From contig JAPLOZ010000029.1 of NCBI GenBank assembly GCA_026400435.1, forward strand, positions 1 to 61,631: DNA of 61,631 nt, read 5' to 3'. The position numbers and the translations under genes were made by a program. Source of the DNA: Hyphomicrobiales bacterium (GTDB lineage: Bacteria; Pseudomonadota; Alphaproteobacteria; Rhizobiales; Rhizobiaceae). The number at the start of each line of letters is the position of its first letter. The stretch's first letter is position 1. Of this stretch, positions 40,545 to 50,119 are shown one piece after another. The notes under the pieces were generated by a model. The model saw only the letters and a list, made by a program, of their open reading frames with translations, did not search any database and was not told the DNA's origin.

Positions 40545-40592
40545 ATCATAGCAAGGGTGACTGCAATGCCTTCATTGCTAGCATTGCAGTCA
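40545..40592 (-). promoter_or_regulatory. Promoter and palindromic operator upstream of the RHH-CoaBC gene
   Basis: TGACTGCAATG (40558-40568) and CATTGCAGTCA (40582-40592) are a perfect 11-bp inverted repeat around a 13-base spacer that contains a further CATTGC. On the minus strand an extended -10, TGCTATGAT, lies beside it (40545-40553), so the palindrome covers the -35 region. The predicted start is about 27 bases before the coaBC ATG. Overlapping inverted repeats are the usual autoregulatory sites of RHH antitoxins. Confidence 0.6.
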
Positions 40593-40594
40593 AG

Positions 40595-42169
40595 TCAATG
40601 AAGCTTCCACGCAATCCACATCGCGGCGACCGCGATGATCCAGAGCGCGACCCTTCCCCAGCGAGCGGCCTTTGCCTCGGCATTGCCGATCTCACGCGCG
40701 GTTTCAGCATCGAAACGAAGGCCATGCTCGGCCATGGCGTCTATTTCACGTGACAGACGTTCCGCGCGATGTGCAAGTTCGGGAGCCTGACGGACGAAGG
40801 ACATCAGCGCGCCTAGCCCCTCCCGCGCGTCTTCCAGCACGCCACGCGGGCCCAGGTTCTGGCGGATCCAGTCGCCCACGACCGGTTCGGACGTCTTCCA
40901 CATGTTGAAGTGCGGATCGAGCGTGCGCGCTACGCCCTCGACCACAACCATCGTCTTCTGCAGCAGCACGAGTTCCGTGCGGGTCTGCATGTCGAACAGG
41001 TCGGTGACCTCGAACAGCAGCGTCAGCAGCCGTGCCATCGAGATGGTCTCCGCAGGTTGGCCGTGGATAGGCTCGCCAATGGCGCGGATAGCCTGCGCAA
41101 ACGCCGCGACATCGTGGTTGCGGGGCACGTAGCCTGCCTCGAAATGCACTTCTGCGACGCGCCGGTAGTCGCGCGTGATGAAGCCGTAGAGGATTTCTGC
41201 AAGGAAGCGCCGCTCCTTTTTGCCGAGCCGTCCGGTGATACCGAAATCGACCCCGACGATGGTGCCGTCGGCCTCGACGAACAGGTTGCCCGGATGCATG
41301 TCGGCATGAAAGAACCCGTCCCGCAGCGTGTGGCGCAGGAACGACTGGACGAGATTTGCAGCGATCGCCTTCAGGTCGTGGCCAGCCGCGGCCAGCGCCT
41401 CGACGTTCGACATCTTGATGCCGTCGATCCATTGCATCGTCAGCACGTCGCGTCCGGTGCGCTCCCAGTCGACGGCTGGCACGCGGAATCCCGGATCGTC
41501 CTTGATATTCTCCCCGAGTTCGGAAAGCGCGGCGGCCTCCAGCCTCAGATCCATCTCGATCTTGGTGGTCTGTGCGAGGATTTTCGTTACCTCGACAGGG
41601 CGCAGACGGCGCGCGGCGGGGATGTACCGCTCCTGCAGGCGCGCGGCGAGAAAATACGTCTCCAGGTCGTGCTGGAACGCCCGGCGCACGCCGGGCCGTA
41701 TGACTTTCACGGCCACCTTGGCGGGTTTGCCGTCTCGATCCACTTCGGCGACATGAACCTGTGCGATGGAAGCAGCCGCGACCGGCTCTCCGAGACTGAG
41801 AAACAGCTCACCGACAGGCCGGCCGAGAGAACCTTCGATAGCGGCGACGGAAGCAGCCATCGGGAATGTTTCCATACGATCCTGCAGCAGGGCCAGGTCG
41901 AGCGCGATATCGTTGCCGACCACGTCGGGACGCGTCGCAAGGAACTGACCCAGCTTGACATAGGATGGACCCAGACGGGCGACAGCCGCGGCCAGCCGAT
42001 CGCTTCGGCCGCGTCGCAATGCCTTGCGCTTTGTGAAAAGCCGCGCGATCTGCCAACCGAGTTTTGGCACTCCGGAAAGCTGGTCGCCTGGCAGTGCCGC
42101 AACGACGCCTTCGCGGACCATGATCCAGCCAGCCCGGACAAGCCTCAGTGCCGCGCCGACGTCGCTCAT
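40595..42169 (-). CDS. ubiB: UbiB-family ABC1 atypical kinase of ubiquinone synthesis
   Basis: This 524-residue protein has a protein-kinase-like ABC1 domain with the family motif YVKLGQFLATRPDVV, an Ala-rich nucleotide loop (PVAAASIAQVHVAE), the DMHPGN catalytic loop (HADMHPGNLFV), VDFGITGRL and a C-terminal pair of hydrophobic helices. It supports ubiquinone synthesis at the membrane as an ATPase that helps extract precursors. It starts 13 bases after ubiE and is co-transcribed with it. The coaBC operator region follows. Confidence 0.94.
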   Translation of the reverse strand: MSDVGAALRLVRAGWIMVREGVVAALPGDQLSGVPKLGWQIARLFTKRKALRRGRSDRLAAAVARLGPSYVKLGQFLATRPDVVGNDIALDLALLQDRMETFPMAASVAAIEGSLGRPVGELFLSLGEPVAAASIAQVHVAEVDRDGKPAKVAVKVIRPGVRRAFQHDLETYFLAARLQERYIPAARRLRPVEVTKILAQTTKIEMDLRLEAAALSELGENIKDDPGFRVPAVDWERTGRDVLTMQWIDGIKMSNVEALAAAGHDLKAIAANLVQSFLRHTLRDGFFHADMHPGNLFVEADGTIVGVDFGITGRLGKKERRFLAEILYGFITRDYRRVAEVHFEAGYVPRNHDVAAFAQAIRAIGEPIHGQPAETISMARLLTLLFEVTDLFDMQTRTELVLLQKTMVVVEGVARTLDPHFNMWKTSEPVVGDWIRQNLGPRGVLEDAREGLGALMSFVRQAPELAHRAERLSREIDAMAEHGLRFDAETAREIGNAEAKAARWGRVALWIIAVAAMWIAWKLH

Positions 42170-42182
42170 GAAGAAGCGTCCG

Positions 42183-42959
42183 TCAAAGCTTCCAGCCCGA
42201 ATGCAGCGCGGCCACTCCGCCAGTGTAGTTGCGGTATGTCACGCGATCGAAGCCGGCGCGGCGGATCATGCCGGCGAAGGTTTCCTGGTCGGGGAACTTC
42301 CTGATTGATTCCACGAGATAGGAATAGGGCTCGCTTTCGCCTGCAACGAGTTTGCCGATACGCGGGATAGCTTTGAAAGACCATTGCTCATAGATGCGGT
42401 CGAGCAGCGGAACATCGACCTCGGAGAATTCCAGGCAAAGGAACCGGCCACCCGGCTTGAGAACGCGATATGCCTCGCCGAGCGCGACTTCGATGCGTGG
42501 CACATTACGGATGCCGAACGCGATGGTATAGGCGTCGAACTTTTCGTCGGCGAACGGCAGCGCCTCGGCATTGGCTTCGACGAAATCCACCTTGTCGGCG
42601 TAGCCCCGCTTGTCAGCCCGCCCACGACCGACCTCCAGCATGGAGCCGTTGATGTCGAGGACTGTCGCGCGCGCGTGACCGTGCGAAGCATCAACGATGC
42701 GCAATGCGATGTCGCCCGTGCCCCCGGCGACATCCAGCACTTTCCAGCCATCGCGTCTCGGCGGGTTCAGCGCAGCGACCATGGCGTCCTTCCACAGCCG
42801 GTGAAGGCCGCCCGACATCAGGTCGTTCATCAGGTCGTACTGGCCTGCGACCTTGTGGAATACGTCGTTGACCAGCGGCTGCTTCTGGCCTGCGCCTACG
42901 TTCTTGAACCCGTATGAGGTTTCCATTTCCGCGGCAGCGGTGGAACGTTGTTCTGACAT
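42183..42959 (-). CDS. ubiE: Demethylmenaquinone/2-polyprenyl-6-methoxybenzoquinol C-methyltransferase
   Basis: This 258-residue class I methyltransferase of ubiquinone synthesis has [25 protein letters not shown], the SAM site [15 protein letters not shown], and [21 protein letters not shown]. All are typical of UbiE, including the C-terminal [25 protein letters not shown]. With ubiB and UbiK it belongs to the ubiquinone pathway that feeds petABC. It is divergent from the adenosine deaminase gene. Confidence 0.96.
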   Translation of the reverse strand: MSEQRSTAAAEMETSYGFKNVGAGQKQPLVNDVFHKVAGQYDLMNDLMSGGLHRLWKDAMVAALNPPRRDGWKVLDVAGGTGDIALRIVDASHGHARATVLDINGSMLEVGRGRADKRGYADKVDFVEANAEALPFADEKFDAYTIAFGIRNVPRIEVALGEAYRVLKPGGRFLCLEFSEVDVPLLDRIYEQWSFKAIPRIGKLVAGESEPYSYLVESIRKFPDQETFAGMIRRAGFDRVTYRNYTGGVAALHSGWKL

Positions 42960-43078
42960 CTTCTTTTACCATTCAAGGGCGCCCGGACCATAGCCGATCA
43001 TATTGCGTGGCGCTATGGTTGCAGGCGCGGCGTCAGGCCGCGCCGGGCGAGGCTTCACCGGACTGTCAGGACTCGAGC

Positions 43079-44059
43079 ATGCCTTTGAAAGTTGAACTGC
43101 ACTGCCACATAGAAGGTGCGGCGTCTCCTGAACTCGTCACGTTGCAAGCCAGGAAATACGGCGCGGACGCTTCCCCCTTTATCCGCGACGGCTCCTTCGT
43201 CTGGCACGATTTCACAACGTTCCTTGCTGCCTATGACTTCGCTTCGGCACTGTTTCGTACCGAGGACGACTACGCAAGGCTGTCGGAGCACTACCTGACC
43301 AGCCTTGCTCGCGACGGGGCGATCTATTCCGAAATATTCACATCGCCCGACCATGCCATCAAGGCAGGCCTGTCGCCCCAGGCCTACACCGATGCGCTGG
43401 GCGAAGGGATATTGCGCGCCAGGGCCAAGACCGGCATCGAGGGCCGCATGATCGTCACCGGTGTGCGGCACATCGGCGTCGAATCCATCGAAAGGGCGGC
43501 GCGTTTCGCTGCCCGCTGCGGCCATCCGCTGGTAACCGGCTTCGGCGTCGCCGGAGATGAGCGCATCGGCGAATTCGAGGACTACGTGCGCGCTTTCGAG
43601 ATCGCGCGCGAGGCCGGCCTTGGCATTACCATTCATGCTGGTGAACTGACCGGCTGGGAAAGCGTAGAAGCCGCGCTCGACCACATACGGCCGTCGCGCA
43701 TCGGTCACGGCGTGCGCGCAATCGAAAATCCAGAGCTGGTGCGCCGCATCGCGGCCGAGGGGGTCGTTCTCGAATGCTGTCCAGGTTCGAACGTCGCGCT
43801 CGGCGTGTTCGCAAGCTTTGCTGACCATCCTTTCCCGAAGCTGCGCCAGGCTGGTTGCAAGGTGACGCTGAATTCCGACGATCCGCCCTATTTCTGGACC
43901 TCGCTCAAGCGCGAATACGACATCGCGGCCAAGCATTTCGGGATGGGTGAAGAGGATCTGTCGAACGTGACAAGGACAGCCGTCGAGGCCGCCTTTGTCG
44001 ACCGAAAGACCAAGGCGATGCTGCTTGGGAAACTCGGGCAGCCCGCAACCAGACGCTGA
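43079..44059 (+). CDS. add: Adenosine deaminase
   Basis: This 326-residue amidohydrolase has the metal motif [15 protein letters not shown] near the N-terminus, [11 protein letters not shown]-type [27 protein letters not shown] and the late metal and catalytic region [11 protein letters not shown]. It deaminates adenosine to inosine; some bacterial relatives act on adenine instead. ATG at 43079 gives the family start; the frame is open back to 42914. It is followed by upp, which continues the salvage theme. Confidence 0.9.
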   Translation: MPLKVELHCHIEGAASPELVTLQARKYGADASPFIRDGSFVWHDFTTFLAAYDFASALFRTEDDYARLSEHYLTSLARDGAIYSEIFTSPDHAIKAGLSPQAYTDALGEGILRARAKTGIEGRMIVTGVRHIGVESIERAARFAARCGHPLVTGFGVAGDERIGEFEDYVRAFEIAREAGLGITIHAGELTGWESVEAALDHIRPSRIGHGVRAIENPELVRRIAAEGVVLECCPGSNVALGVFASFADHPFPKLRQAGCKVTLNSDDPPYFWTSLKREYDIAAKHFGMGEEDLSNVTRTAVEAAFVDRKTKAMLLGKLGQPATRR

Positions 44060-44147
44060 AAGCTGTGGTCTGGACGCGCATAGCCTTTTCCTCCGCCCCC
44101 GAAAGTCGATAGGGTCACGGCAACATCCAGCGTTCCGGGAGAGCACC

Positions 44148-44777
44148 ATGCAAGGCGTGACAGTCGTCGACCATCCGCTCGTGCAGCACAAGTTGACGAT
44201 CATGCGCGACAAGGAGACGTCGACGGCGGGGTTCCGCCGGCTGTTGAGAGAGATATCGTTGCTTCTGGGCTATGAGGTCACGCGCAACCTCGAACTCACG
44301 ACCAAGATGATCGAGACCCCACTCCAACCGATGGAGGCGCCTACGCTGGAGGGCAAGAAGCTCGTATTTGCATCGGTGCTACGCGCGGGCAATGGCTTGC
44401 TGGAAGGCCTGCTCGATCTGGTGCCGGCAGCGCGCGTTGCCCATATCGGGCTCTATCGCGACCACGAGACACTGGAGGCGGTGGAGTATTTCTTCAAGGC
44501 GCCGAGCGACCTTGGCGACCGGCTGGTGATCGTGGTCGATCCGATGCTTGCAACGGCGAACTCCGCGATAGCCGCCATCGACAAGCTGAAGGGGCGCGGC
44601 GCCACCAATCTGCGTTTCCTGTGCCTGTTGGCCGCCCCCGAAGGCATCGAACGCTTCACCAAGGCACACCCGGACGTACCGGTATTCACCGCATCGATCG
44701 ACGAAAGGCTCAACGAGAAGGGATACATCGTTCCGGGCCTCGGCGATGCCGGCGACCGGATGTACGGCACCAAATAG
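44148..44777 (+). CDS. upp: Uracil phosphoribosyltransferase
   Basis: This 209-residue enzyme converts uracil and PRPP to UMP. It has the N-terminal [20 protein letters not shown], the PRPP-binding [22 protein letters not shown], and the C-terminal uracil-site [18 protein letters not shown]. Length and termini match Upp exactly. The 88 bases between add and upp show no terminator, so the two may be one transcript. The PRPP comes from prs. Confidence 0.97.
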   Translation: MQGVTVVDHPLVQHKLTIMRDKETSTAGFRRLLREISLLLGYEVTRNLELTTKMIETPLQPMEAPTLEGKKLVFASVLRAGNGLLEGLLDLVPAARVAHIGLYRDHETLEAVEYFFKAPSDLGDRLVIVVDPMLATANSAIAAIDKLKGRGATNLRFLCLLAAPEGIERFTKAHPDVPVFTASIDERLNEKGYIVPGLGDAGDRMYGTK

Positions 44778-44901
44778 CGGTGTTTACTGCTGGTTAACAC
44801 AGTCGCGGGAATCCGTGGCCGATCGGCAAGAGCGCTTCTGATTTTAAGCCGTCGATCACGTTGTCCGGCTATGGTCCGCCGCTAGCGAAACGGACCTAGC
44901 A

Positions 44902-45459
44902 ATGCTGCGCAGGCTCATCATCCTGATCTTCTTCGCCGTCGCGTCGGCGGCGATACCGTTCATTTACGAGCGCAATCCCGAGTTGTTCGAGGCCGTGCTG
45001 CGGCCATCGCAGGCGGCTCCCGAAATTGTCGCGAAGGCTGAAATCAGGACATCGCAGCCATCAGGCCTTCCGACCGAAGTCCTGCTCGGCCGCAAGGTTC
45101 GCATCGCCGCCGATCCCTACGGGCACTTCAAGGCCGATTTCAAGCTGAACGGTCAAGCTGTCGGTGCGATGGTCGACACCGGCGCGACGCTCGTTGCGAT
45201 GAACACTTCCACGGCGCGCAAGGTCGGCATCAAGATTGCGGCGGGCGATCTCAAATACACCGTGAAAACGGCCAACGGCGAAGCGCGAGCCGCCGGCGTG
45301 ATCATCGCCAAGCTTCAGATCGGTCGCATTCTCGTCGAGAATGTCGAGGCCGTGGTGCTGGACGACAGAGCACTTGAAGGAACGCTGATCGGCGTAAGCT
45401 TTCTGAAGCGGCTGGCGAAATACCAGGTCGAAAACGAGTCGCTGCTTCTCGTCCAGTAG
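44902..45459 (+). CDS. Retropepsin-like clan AA aspartic protease (TIGR02281 type)
   Basis: This 185-residue protein has one N-terminal membrane helix (about residues 2-20) and a periplasmic retropepsin-like domain (about residues 75-185). The catalytic motif is VGAMVDTGATLVAMN; the second half ends LIGVSFLKRLAKYQVENESLLLVQ. Bacterial members of this family (TIGR02281) are probably membrane-anchored proteases, active as dimers, with unknown targets. It ends directly against the stop of convergent deoA with no gap. Confidence 0.88.
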   Translation: MLRRLIILIFFAVASAAIPFIYERNPELFEAVLRPSQAAPEIVAKAEIRTSQPSGLPTEVLLGRKVRIAADPYGHFKADFKLNGQAVGAMVDTGATLVAMNTSTARKVGIKIAAGDLKYTVKTANGEARAAGVIIAKLQIGRILVENVEAVVLDDRALEGTLIGVSFLKRLAKYQVENESLLLVQ

Positions 45460-46785
45460 TCATTGGCGAGGCGATATGCGTCGCACGACTGCCTTGTCGG
45501 TCGCGGGCCTTGCAGGGCCGATCGTATATGCCAGGCGGATCTCGGACGCAGCTTTTTCGGCTGCGGCATGCGAGCGGGCATGCAGCATTGCAAGCGGCTC
45601 GCCCTTGACTGCTTCCGCCCCTATCGGAAGCAGGCCGGTGATGCCGACAGCATGGTCGATGACATCGTCGGGGGTGGTGCGGCCACCGCCAAGCGCCACG
45701 ACCGCCAGACCAATGTCGCGGGTGGCAATGGAAGTGACATAGCCTGCGCTTTCAGCGACAACGGCGACTTCCAGCGGAGCCTTCGGCAGGTAGGACGCAG
45801 GCTTTGCCACGAAGTCCGACGGACCGCCCAGCGCAGCAATCATCTGGCCGAACGTCTCGGCGGCGGTGCCTTTCTCAAGCACTACGGTCGCACGCGCTAT
45901 TCCCTCCTTGTTGGAGCCTGCCATCCCCGCCGCGACCAGCATTTCGGCTGCAAGAGCCATCGTCACCTCTGCGAGGCGCTTATCGCGCCTGCGGCCGGTG
46001 AGGAAGTCGACTGCGTTCATGACCTCGACGGCATTGCCGGCCGCCGAAGCCAGCGGTTCGTTCATGCCGGTGATCAGCGCCGAGGTCCGCGTACCCGCAC
46101 CGTTCGCGACCTCCACCAAGCTGTTGGCCAGTTCGGTGGCATCGCGGCTCCTTGCCATGAAGGCGCCGTTGCCGACTTTGACGTCGAGCACGAGTGACTG
46201 CAGGCCGGCCGCCAGTTTCTTCGACAGGATCGAGGCCGTGATCAGCGGTACGGATTCGACGGTCGCGGTCACATCGCGGATGCCATAGAAGCGCTTGTCT
46301 GCGGGGGCAAGAGCCGCCGTCTGGCCAATGATGGCGCAGCCGGCAGTTCGGACTGTTTTTCGAAACAGCGCAGTGTCCGGCTGGCTCACATATCCAGGAA
46401 TGGCGTCCATCTTGTCCAGCGTGCCTCCGGTGTGGCCAAGGCCGCGCCCCGAAATCATCGGCACGTAGGCGCCGCATGCGGCAACGATCGGAGCCAGCAT
46501 CAGCGATACATTGTCGCCCACGCCGCCGGTCGAATGCTTGTCGGTCACCGGACCCGGCAAGTCCGACCAGTCAAGCGTGTCGCCTGAATCGCGCATGGCG
46601 AGCGTCAGCGCGACGGCCTCGTCGCGGCTCATTCCGTTGAAGAACACCGCCATGGCGAGGGCGGCAACCTGGCCTTCCGAAACCTTCCCAGAAGTCATTC
46701 CGGCGACGAATGCCGCGATTTCTGCGCCCGTCAGCGGCCTGCCATCGCGCTTCTTGCGGATGATCTCCTGCGGCAGCATAGTCAT
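45460..46785 (-). CDS. deoA: Thymidine phosphorylase
   Basis: This 441-residue enzyme phosphorolyses thymidine or deoxyuridine. It has EIIRKKRDGRPLTGAEIAAF, the substrate-binding DKHSTGGVGDNVSL, GRGLGHTGGTLDKMDAIPGY and the C-terminal PYNP domain. Length and motifs match DeoA. It is the last gene of punA-deoA, with a 4-base overlap at 46782-46785. It works with cdd (cytidine to uridine), punA and the ABC uptake system upstream in the same orientation. Confidence 0.96.
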   Translation of the reverse strand: MTMLPQEIIRKKRDGRPLTGAEIAAFVAGMTSGKVSEGQVAALAMAVFFNGMSRDEAVALTLAMRDSGDTLDWSDLPGPVTDKHSTGGVGDNVSLMLAPIVAACGAYVPMISGRGLGHTGGTLDKMDAIPGYVSQPDTALFRKTVRTAGCAIIGQTAALAPADKRFYGIRDVTATVESVPLITASILSKKLAAGLQSLVLDVKVGNGAFMARSRDATELANSLVEVANGAGTRTSALITGMNEPLASAAGNAVEVMNAVDFLTGRRRDKRLAEVTMALAAEMLVAAGMAGSNKEGIARATVVLEKGTAAETFGQMIAALGGPSDFVAKPASYLPKAPLEVAVVAESAGYVTSIATRDIGLAVVALGGGRTTPDDVIDHAVGITGLLPIGAEAVKGEPLAMLHARSHAAAEKAASEIRLAYTIGPARPATDKAVVRRISPRQ

Positions 46786-47585
46786 GCTGGAAGGCCCGCG
46801 CCGACCAGGTGGCGCAGGATCGTCGCCAGCCGCGCACCTCCCACCGGGGCGATGTCCTTGGTCTCCTGGTGCGAAAGTTCCCCGCCGGTCATGCCGGCGG
46901 CCAGGTTTGTTATGACCGAACAGGCTGCGACCCGCATGCCGAGGAACCGCGCGAGGATGACTTCAGGAACGGTCGACATGCCGACTGCATCCGCGCCCAT
47001 CACCCGCGCCATCCGGATTTCCGCCGGAGTCTCGAAGGAAGGCCCCGAGAACCACATGTAGACGCCCTGGTGCAAGGGCGTACCCGTGGCGTCCGCCGCT
47101 GCCTCGATCGCCCGGCGCAATCCGGCATCGTAGGCTTGGGTGAGGCCGACGAAGCGCCGGTCGGTCGGCTCGCCGAAGAGTGGATTGGAGCCCGAGAAAT
47201 TGATGTGGTCGCTGATCAGCATCACCGTTCCGGCAGGCATGTCGGGGTTGAGAGAGCCCGCGGCGTTTGTCAGGATCAGATTGGTGATCCCGATTACGAA
47301 CAGCGCTTCCAGCGCCGGCCGCATAGCGGCGGCGTTGCCATGCTCGTAGTAGTGCGCTCGACCGGACAACATGAGAACGGGGCGTCCGGCGAAATCTCCC
47401 GCGACGATCTCTCCGGCGTGTCCACTGACACCGCTCTTTGGGAAACCTGGCAGTTCGGCGTAGGGGATTCGGATCGCGTTCGTGACCTCTTCGGCGAGGG
47501 GGCTGAGGCCGGAGCCGAGGATGAACGCCACCTCCGGCTTGAGGGTACCGAGTTTGCTTGCAAGTATTGCCGCGGCCGACGTCAT
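46782..47585 (-). CDS. punA: Purine-nucleoside phosphorylase
   Basis: This 267-residue trimeric-type PNP has FILGSGLSPLAEEV, the ribose site GRAHYYE, TNAAGSLNPDMPAGTVMLISDHINF and GMSTVPEVILARF. It splits purine nucleosides with phosphate to base and ribose 1-phosphate. ATG at 47585 overlaps the cdd stop by 4 bases; the frame is open to 47822 inside cdd without support. Its stop overlaps deoA, so cdd-punA-deoA is a coupled unit. Confidence 0.95.
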   Translation of the reverse strand: MTSAAAILASKLGTLKPEVAFILGSGLSPLAEEVTNAIRIPYAELPGFPKSGVSGHAGEIVAGDFAGRPVLMLSGRAHYYEHGNAAAMRPALEALFVIGITNLILTNAAGSLNPDMPAGTVMLISDHINFSGSNPLFGEPTDRRFVGLTQAYDAGLRRAIEAAADATGTPLHQGVYMWFSGPSFETPAEIRMARVMGADAVGMSTVPEVILARFLGMRVAACSVITNLAAGMTGGELSHQETKDIAPVGGARLATILRHLVGAGLPA

Positions 47586-47974
47586 TTGAGGATGTCTCCG
47601 GCGAAGCCATACGGCAGCATTTCGCCCATAGTCACGGTTTCCACGATGCCGTTCTCGTCGCACAGATGCAGCTTCGTTTCCGGCCGCGCGAATTCGGCCA
47701 GCCGCTGGCGGCAGCCGCCGCAAGGGGTCACCCTCGCCATGCGTTCCGCAGTAACCGCAATCTCGGTGATCTTGCCGCCGCCGCCCATGATGTAGTGGCC
47801 AAGCGCCGTCGTTTCGGCGCACCAGCCTTCCGGATAGGATGCGACCTCGATGTTGGCGCCGGCAAACACGCGTCCATCGTCGCAGCGCAAGGCCGCGCCA
47901 ACGGGAAATTTCGAATACGGCGCGTAGGCTTTTGCCATTGCTGTCTTGGCCGCGAGAAACAGATCGTGGGACAT
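47582..47974 (-). CDS. cdd: Cytidine deaminase
   Basis: This 130-residue zinc enzyme deaminates cytidine and deoxycytidine. It has the motifs VASYPEGWCAETTALGHYI (with catalytic Glu) and VTPCGGCRQRLAEF, with Cys ligands at both sites. ATG at 47974 gives the family length; the longer frame to 48370 lies under the permease gene. It sits 29 bases downstream of the permease gene and overlaps punA. Confidence 0.96.
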   Translation of the reverse strand: MSHDLFLAAKTAMAKAYAPYSKFPVGAALRCDDGRVFAGANIEVASYPEGWCAETTALGHYIMGGGGKITEIAVTAERMARVTPCGGCRQRLAEFARPETKLHLCDENGIVETVTMGEMLPYGFAGDILK

Positions 47975-48003
47975 GGCAGGCGCTCTTTCCGACAGCGGTT
48001 CGG

Positions 48004-48975
48004 CTACCGCTCTTTCACATAGGGCACGCCGCCGGCGCGGGGAGGGATCGCCTTGCCGATGAAGCCTGCGAGCAGGATCACGGTGAGGACATACGGCAGC
48101 GCCTGCATGAACTGAACCGGTACCTTGCCAACGATCGGCAACGGCGTACCCTGCAGGCGGATGGACAGGGCGTCGAGAAAGCCGAACAGCAGGCACGCGA
48201 ACATCGCAGGCACCGGCTTCCACTTGGCGAAGATCAGCGCTGCCAGCGCGATGTAGCCGCGTCCGGCTGTCATGTCTTTCACGAAACCGGCATTCTGCGA
48301 CAACGACATGTAGCACCCCGCCAGGCCGGTCAGAACGCCGGTGCAGATCACCGCACGGTAACGCAGCCACGCGACGGAAATGCCAGCCGTGTCAACTGCG
48401 GCGGGGTTCTCGCCAACGGCTCGCAGACGAAGTCCGAAGCGGGTCCGGAACAACACCCACCAGGTGAACGGAACCGCAAGAAAGGCCAGATACGCAAGCA
48501 AGGTGTGGCCCGAAAGCAGGCCCGAATAGATCTGGCCGACCACGGGAACGTCGCGCAACTGGTCCGCGAAGGGCAGGGTGATCGCACCGAAGCGGCCATC
48601 CGCCGTCAGAGAGGGCGTGCGGCCGCCCTGATTGAACCAAGCCTGGCCGAGGATGATGGTCGATCCGGCCGCGATGAAATTTATGGCCACACCCGACACG
48701 ATCTGATTGCCGCGATGGGTGATGGAGGCGAAACCGTGGACAAGCGCGAGCGCCACGGAGACGAGCACAGCGACCAAGAGGCCGATCCATGCGGAGCCGA
48801 ACACGGCGGCGGCGGCAGCCCCGGCGAAGGCGCCAGCGAGCATCTTGCCCTCCAGCCCGATGTCGAAAATGCCAGCGCGCTCAGAGTAGAGACCGGCGAG
48901 GCAGGCGAGGAGCAGCGGCACCGAAACGCGGATGGTGGAGTTCAGGATGTTGATCAGGGCCTCGAAGAATTCCAT
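48004..48975 (-). CDS. Nucleoside ABC transporter permease (second)
   Basis: This 323-residue branched-chain/simple-sugar type permease (BPD_transp_2) has about eight to ten hydrophobic helices and the family segment GLEGKMLAGAFAGAAAAAVFGSAWIG. It ends in PPRAGGVPYVKER. ATG at 48975 is chosen because it follows the other permease gene by one base; the upstream open frame to 49083 runs beneath that gene. The set of two such permeases, a double ATPase and a BMP binding protein is typical of nucleoside importers. Confidence 0.93.
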   Translation of the reverse strand: MEFFEALINILNSTIRVSVPLLLACLAGLYSERAGIFDIGLEGKMLAGAFAGAAAAAVFGSAWIGLLVAVLVSVALALVHGFASITHRGNQIVSGVAINFIAAGSTIILGQAWFNQGGRTPSLTADGRFGAITLPFADQLRDVPVVGQIYSGLLSGHTLLAYLAFLAVPFTWWVLFRTRFGLRLRAVGENPAAVDTAGISVAWLRYRAVICTGVLTGLAGCYMSLSQNAGFVKDMTAGRGYIALAALIFAKWKPVPAMFACLLFGFLDALSIRLQGTPLPIVGKVPVQFMQALPYVLTVILLAGFIGKAIPPRAGGVPYVKER

Positions 48976-48976
48976 C

Positions 48977-50119
48977 TCAGGCGCCCTCCGCCCTTGGTGG
49001 CGCAATGCCAACCGACTTCGGACTGAAGCTCGCGAAGACCGCTTGCACCGTCGGCCTGAACATATGCTCCAGCGCGCCGGCAAACAGGATGACCAGACCC
49101 TGGATGATGACGATCATGTCGCGCGAGATGTTGGGCATCTCGAAAGCCAGCTCCGCGCCGCCCTGGTACAGCATGCCGAACAGGATTGCTGCCGGTACGA
49201 TGCCGGCGGGATGCGAACGCCCCATCAATGCGACCGCGATGCCGACGAAACCTGCGCCAGATACGAAGTCCAGCGACACATTGTGCTGGTCGCCCATGAT
49301 CGGATTGAGCGCCATCATGCCGGCGAGCGCGCCGGAGATCAGCATGGTGATGATGATGATGCGTGTTTCAGAAATGCCGGCGTAGCGTGCAGCCTTCGAA
49401 CTATGGCCCATGGTGCGGATTTCGTAGCCAAGCCTGGTGCGCCAGACCACCAGCCAGACGACAAAGGCCATTGCCAGCGCGAGCAGGAAGGACAGGTTGA
49501 GTGGCGCCGAAGGACGCACGGTGAGCCCGAAGTCCGACAGCAGCCAGCCGAGCTTTGGCAACTGCCCGCCTTCGACGAGTTGGCGCGTCTGGGGCGCCAT
49601 CGCGCCGCGCGGCTTTAGCGGCCCGACCAGCAGGTAAACCATCGTCGAAGCAGCGATGAAATTGAACATGATGGTGGTGATGACGATATGCGAGCCGCGC
49701 TTCGCCTGAAGGTAGGCGGGGATGAGCGCCCACAGTGCGCCGCTGATGGCAGCGCCCAGGATAGCCAGGGGAAAGGTCAACCACCACGGCAGGATATGGT
49801 CGAAGGCAAGGCACACAACGCCGACCCCCAGCCCCGCGATATAGGCCTGGCCTTCGCCGCCTATGTTGAACAGGCCGCAATGAAATGCCACCGCCACTGC
49901 GAGCCCGGTGAAGATGAAGTTGGTGGCGTAGTAGAGCGTATAGGCGATCCCGGTGCCGCTGCCGAAAGCGCCCTCCACCAGGATGGCTGCAGCGCGGAAC
50001 GGATTTTCGCCCACCAGCAGCACCACCAGGCCGGCACCGGCGAATGCCACCAGCAGATTGATGAGCGGTATCAGGCCGTAGTCGGCCCAGGCCGGCAACT
50101 TTGTGTACGGCGTGCTCAC
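48977..50119 (-). CDS. Nucleoside ABC transporter permease (first)
   Basis: This 380-residue membrane protein has multiple helices and the permease segments FNIGGEGQAYIAGLGVGVV and GAGFVGIAVALMGRSHPAGIVPAAILFG. The start is GTG at 50119, overlapping the ATPase stop by 4 bases. It pairs with the second permease one base downstream. The two permeases form the channel of the purine/pyrimidine nucleoside importer predicted here. Confidence 0.93.
   Translation of the reverse strand: MSTPYTKLPAWADYGLIPLINLLVAFAGAGLVVLLVGENPFRAAAILVEGAFGSGTGIAYTLYYATNFIFTGLAVAVAFHCGLFNIGGEGQAYIAGLGVGVVCLAFDHILPWWLTFPLAILGAAISGALWALIPAYLQAKRGSHIVITTIMFNFIAASTMVYLLVGPLKPRGAMAPQTRQLVEGGQLPKLGWLLSDFGLTVRPSAPLNLSFLLALAMAFVVWLVVWRTRLGYEIRTMGHSSKAARYAGISETRIIIITMLISGALAGMMALNPIMGDQHNVSLDFVSGAGFVGIAVALMGRSHPAGIVPAAILFGMLYQGGAELAFEMPNISRDMIVIIQGLVILFAGALEHMFRPTVQAVFASFSPKSVGIAPPRAEGA

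Noticed and set aside
44790-44812. GTGTT/AACAC pairing after upp as a terminator
   Set aside because: Only five paired bases, AT-rich stem and no T-run.
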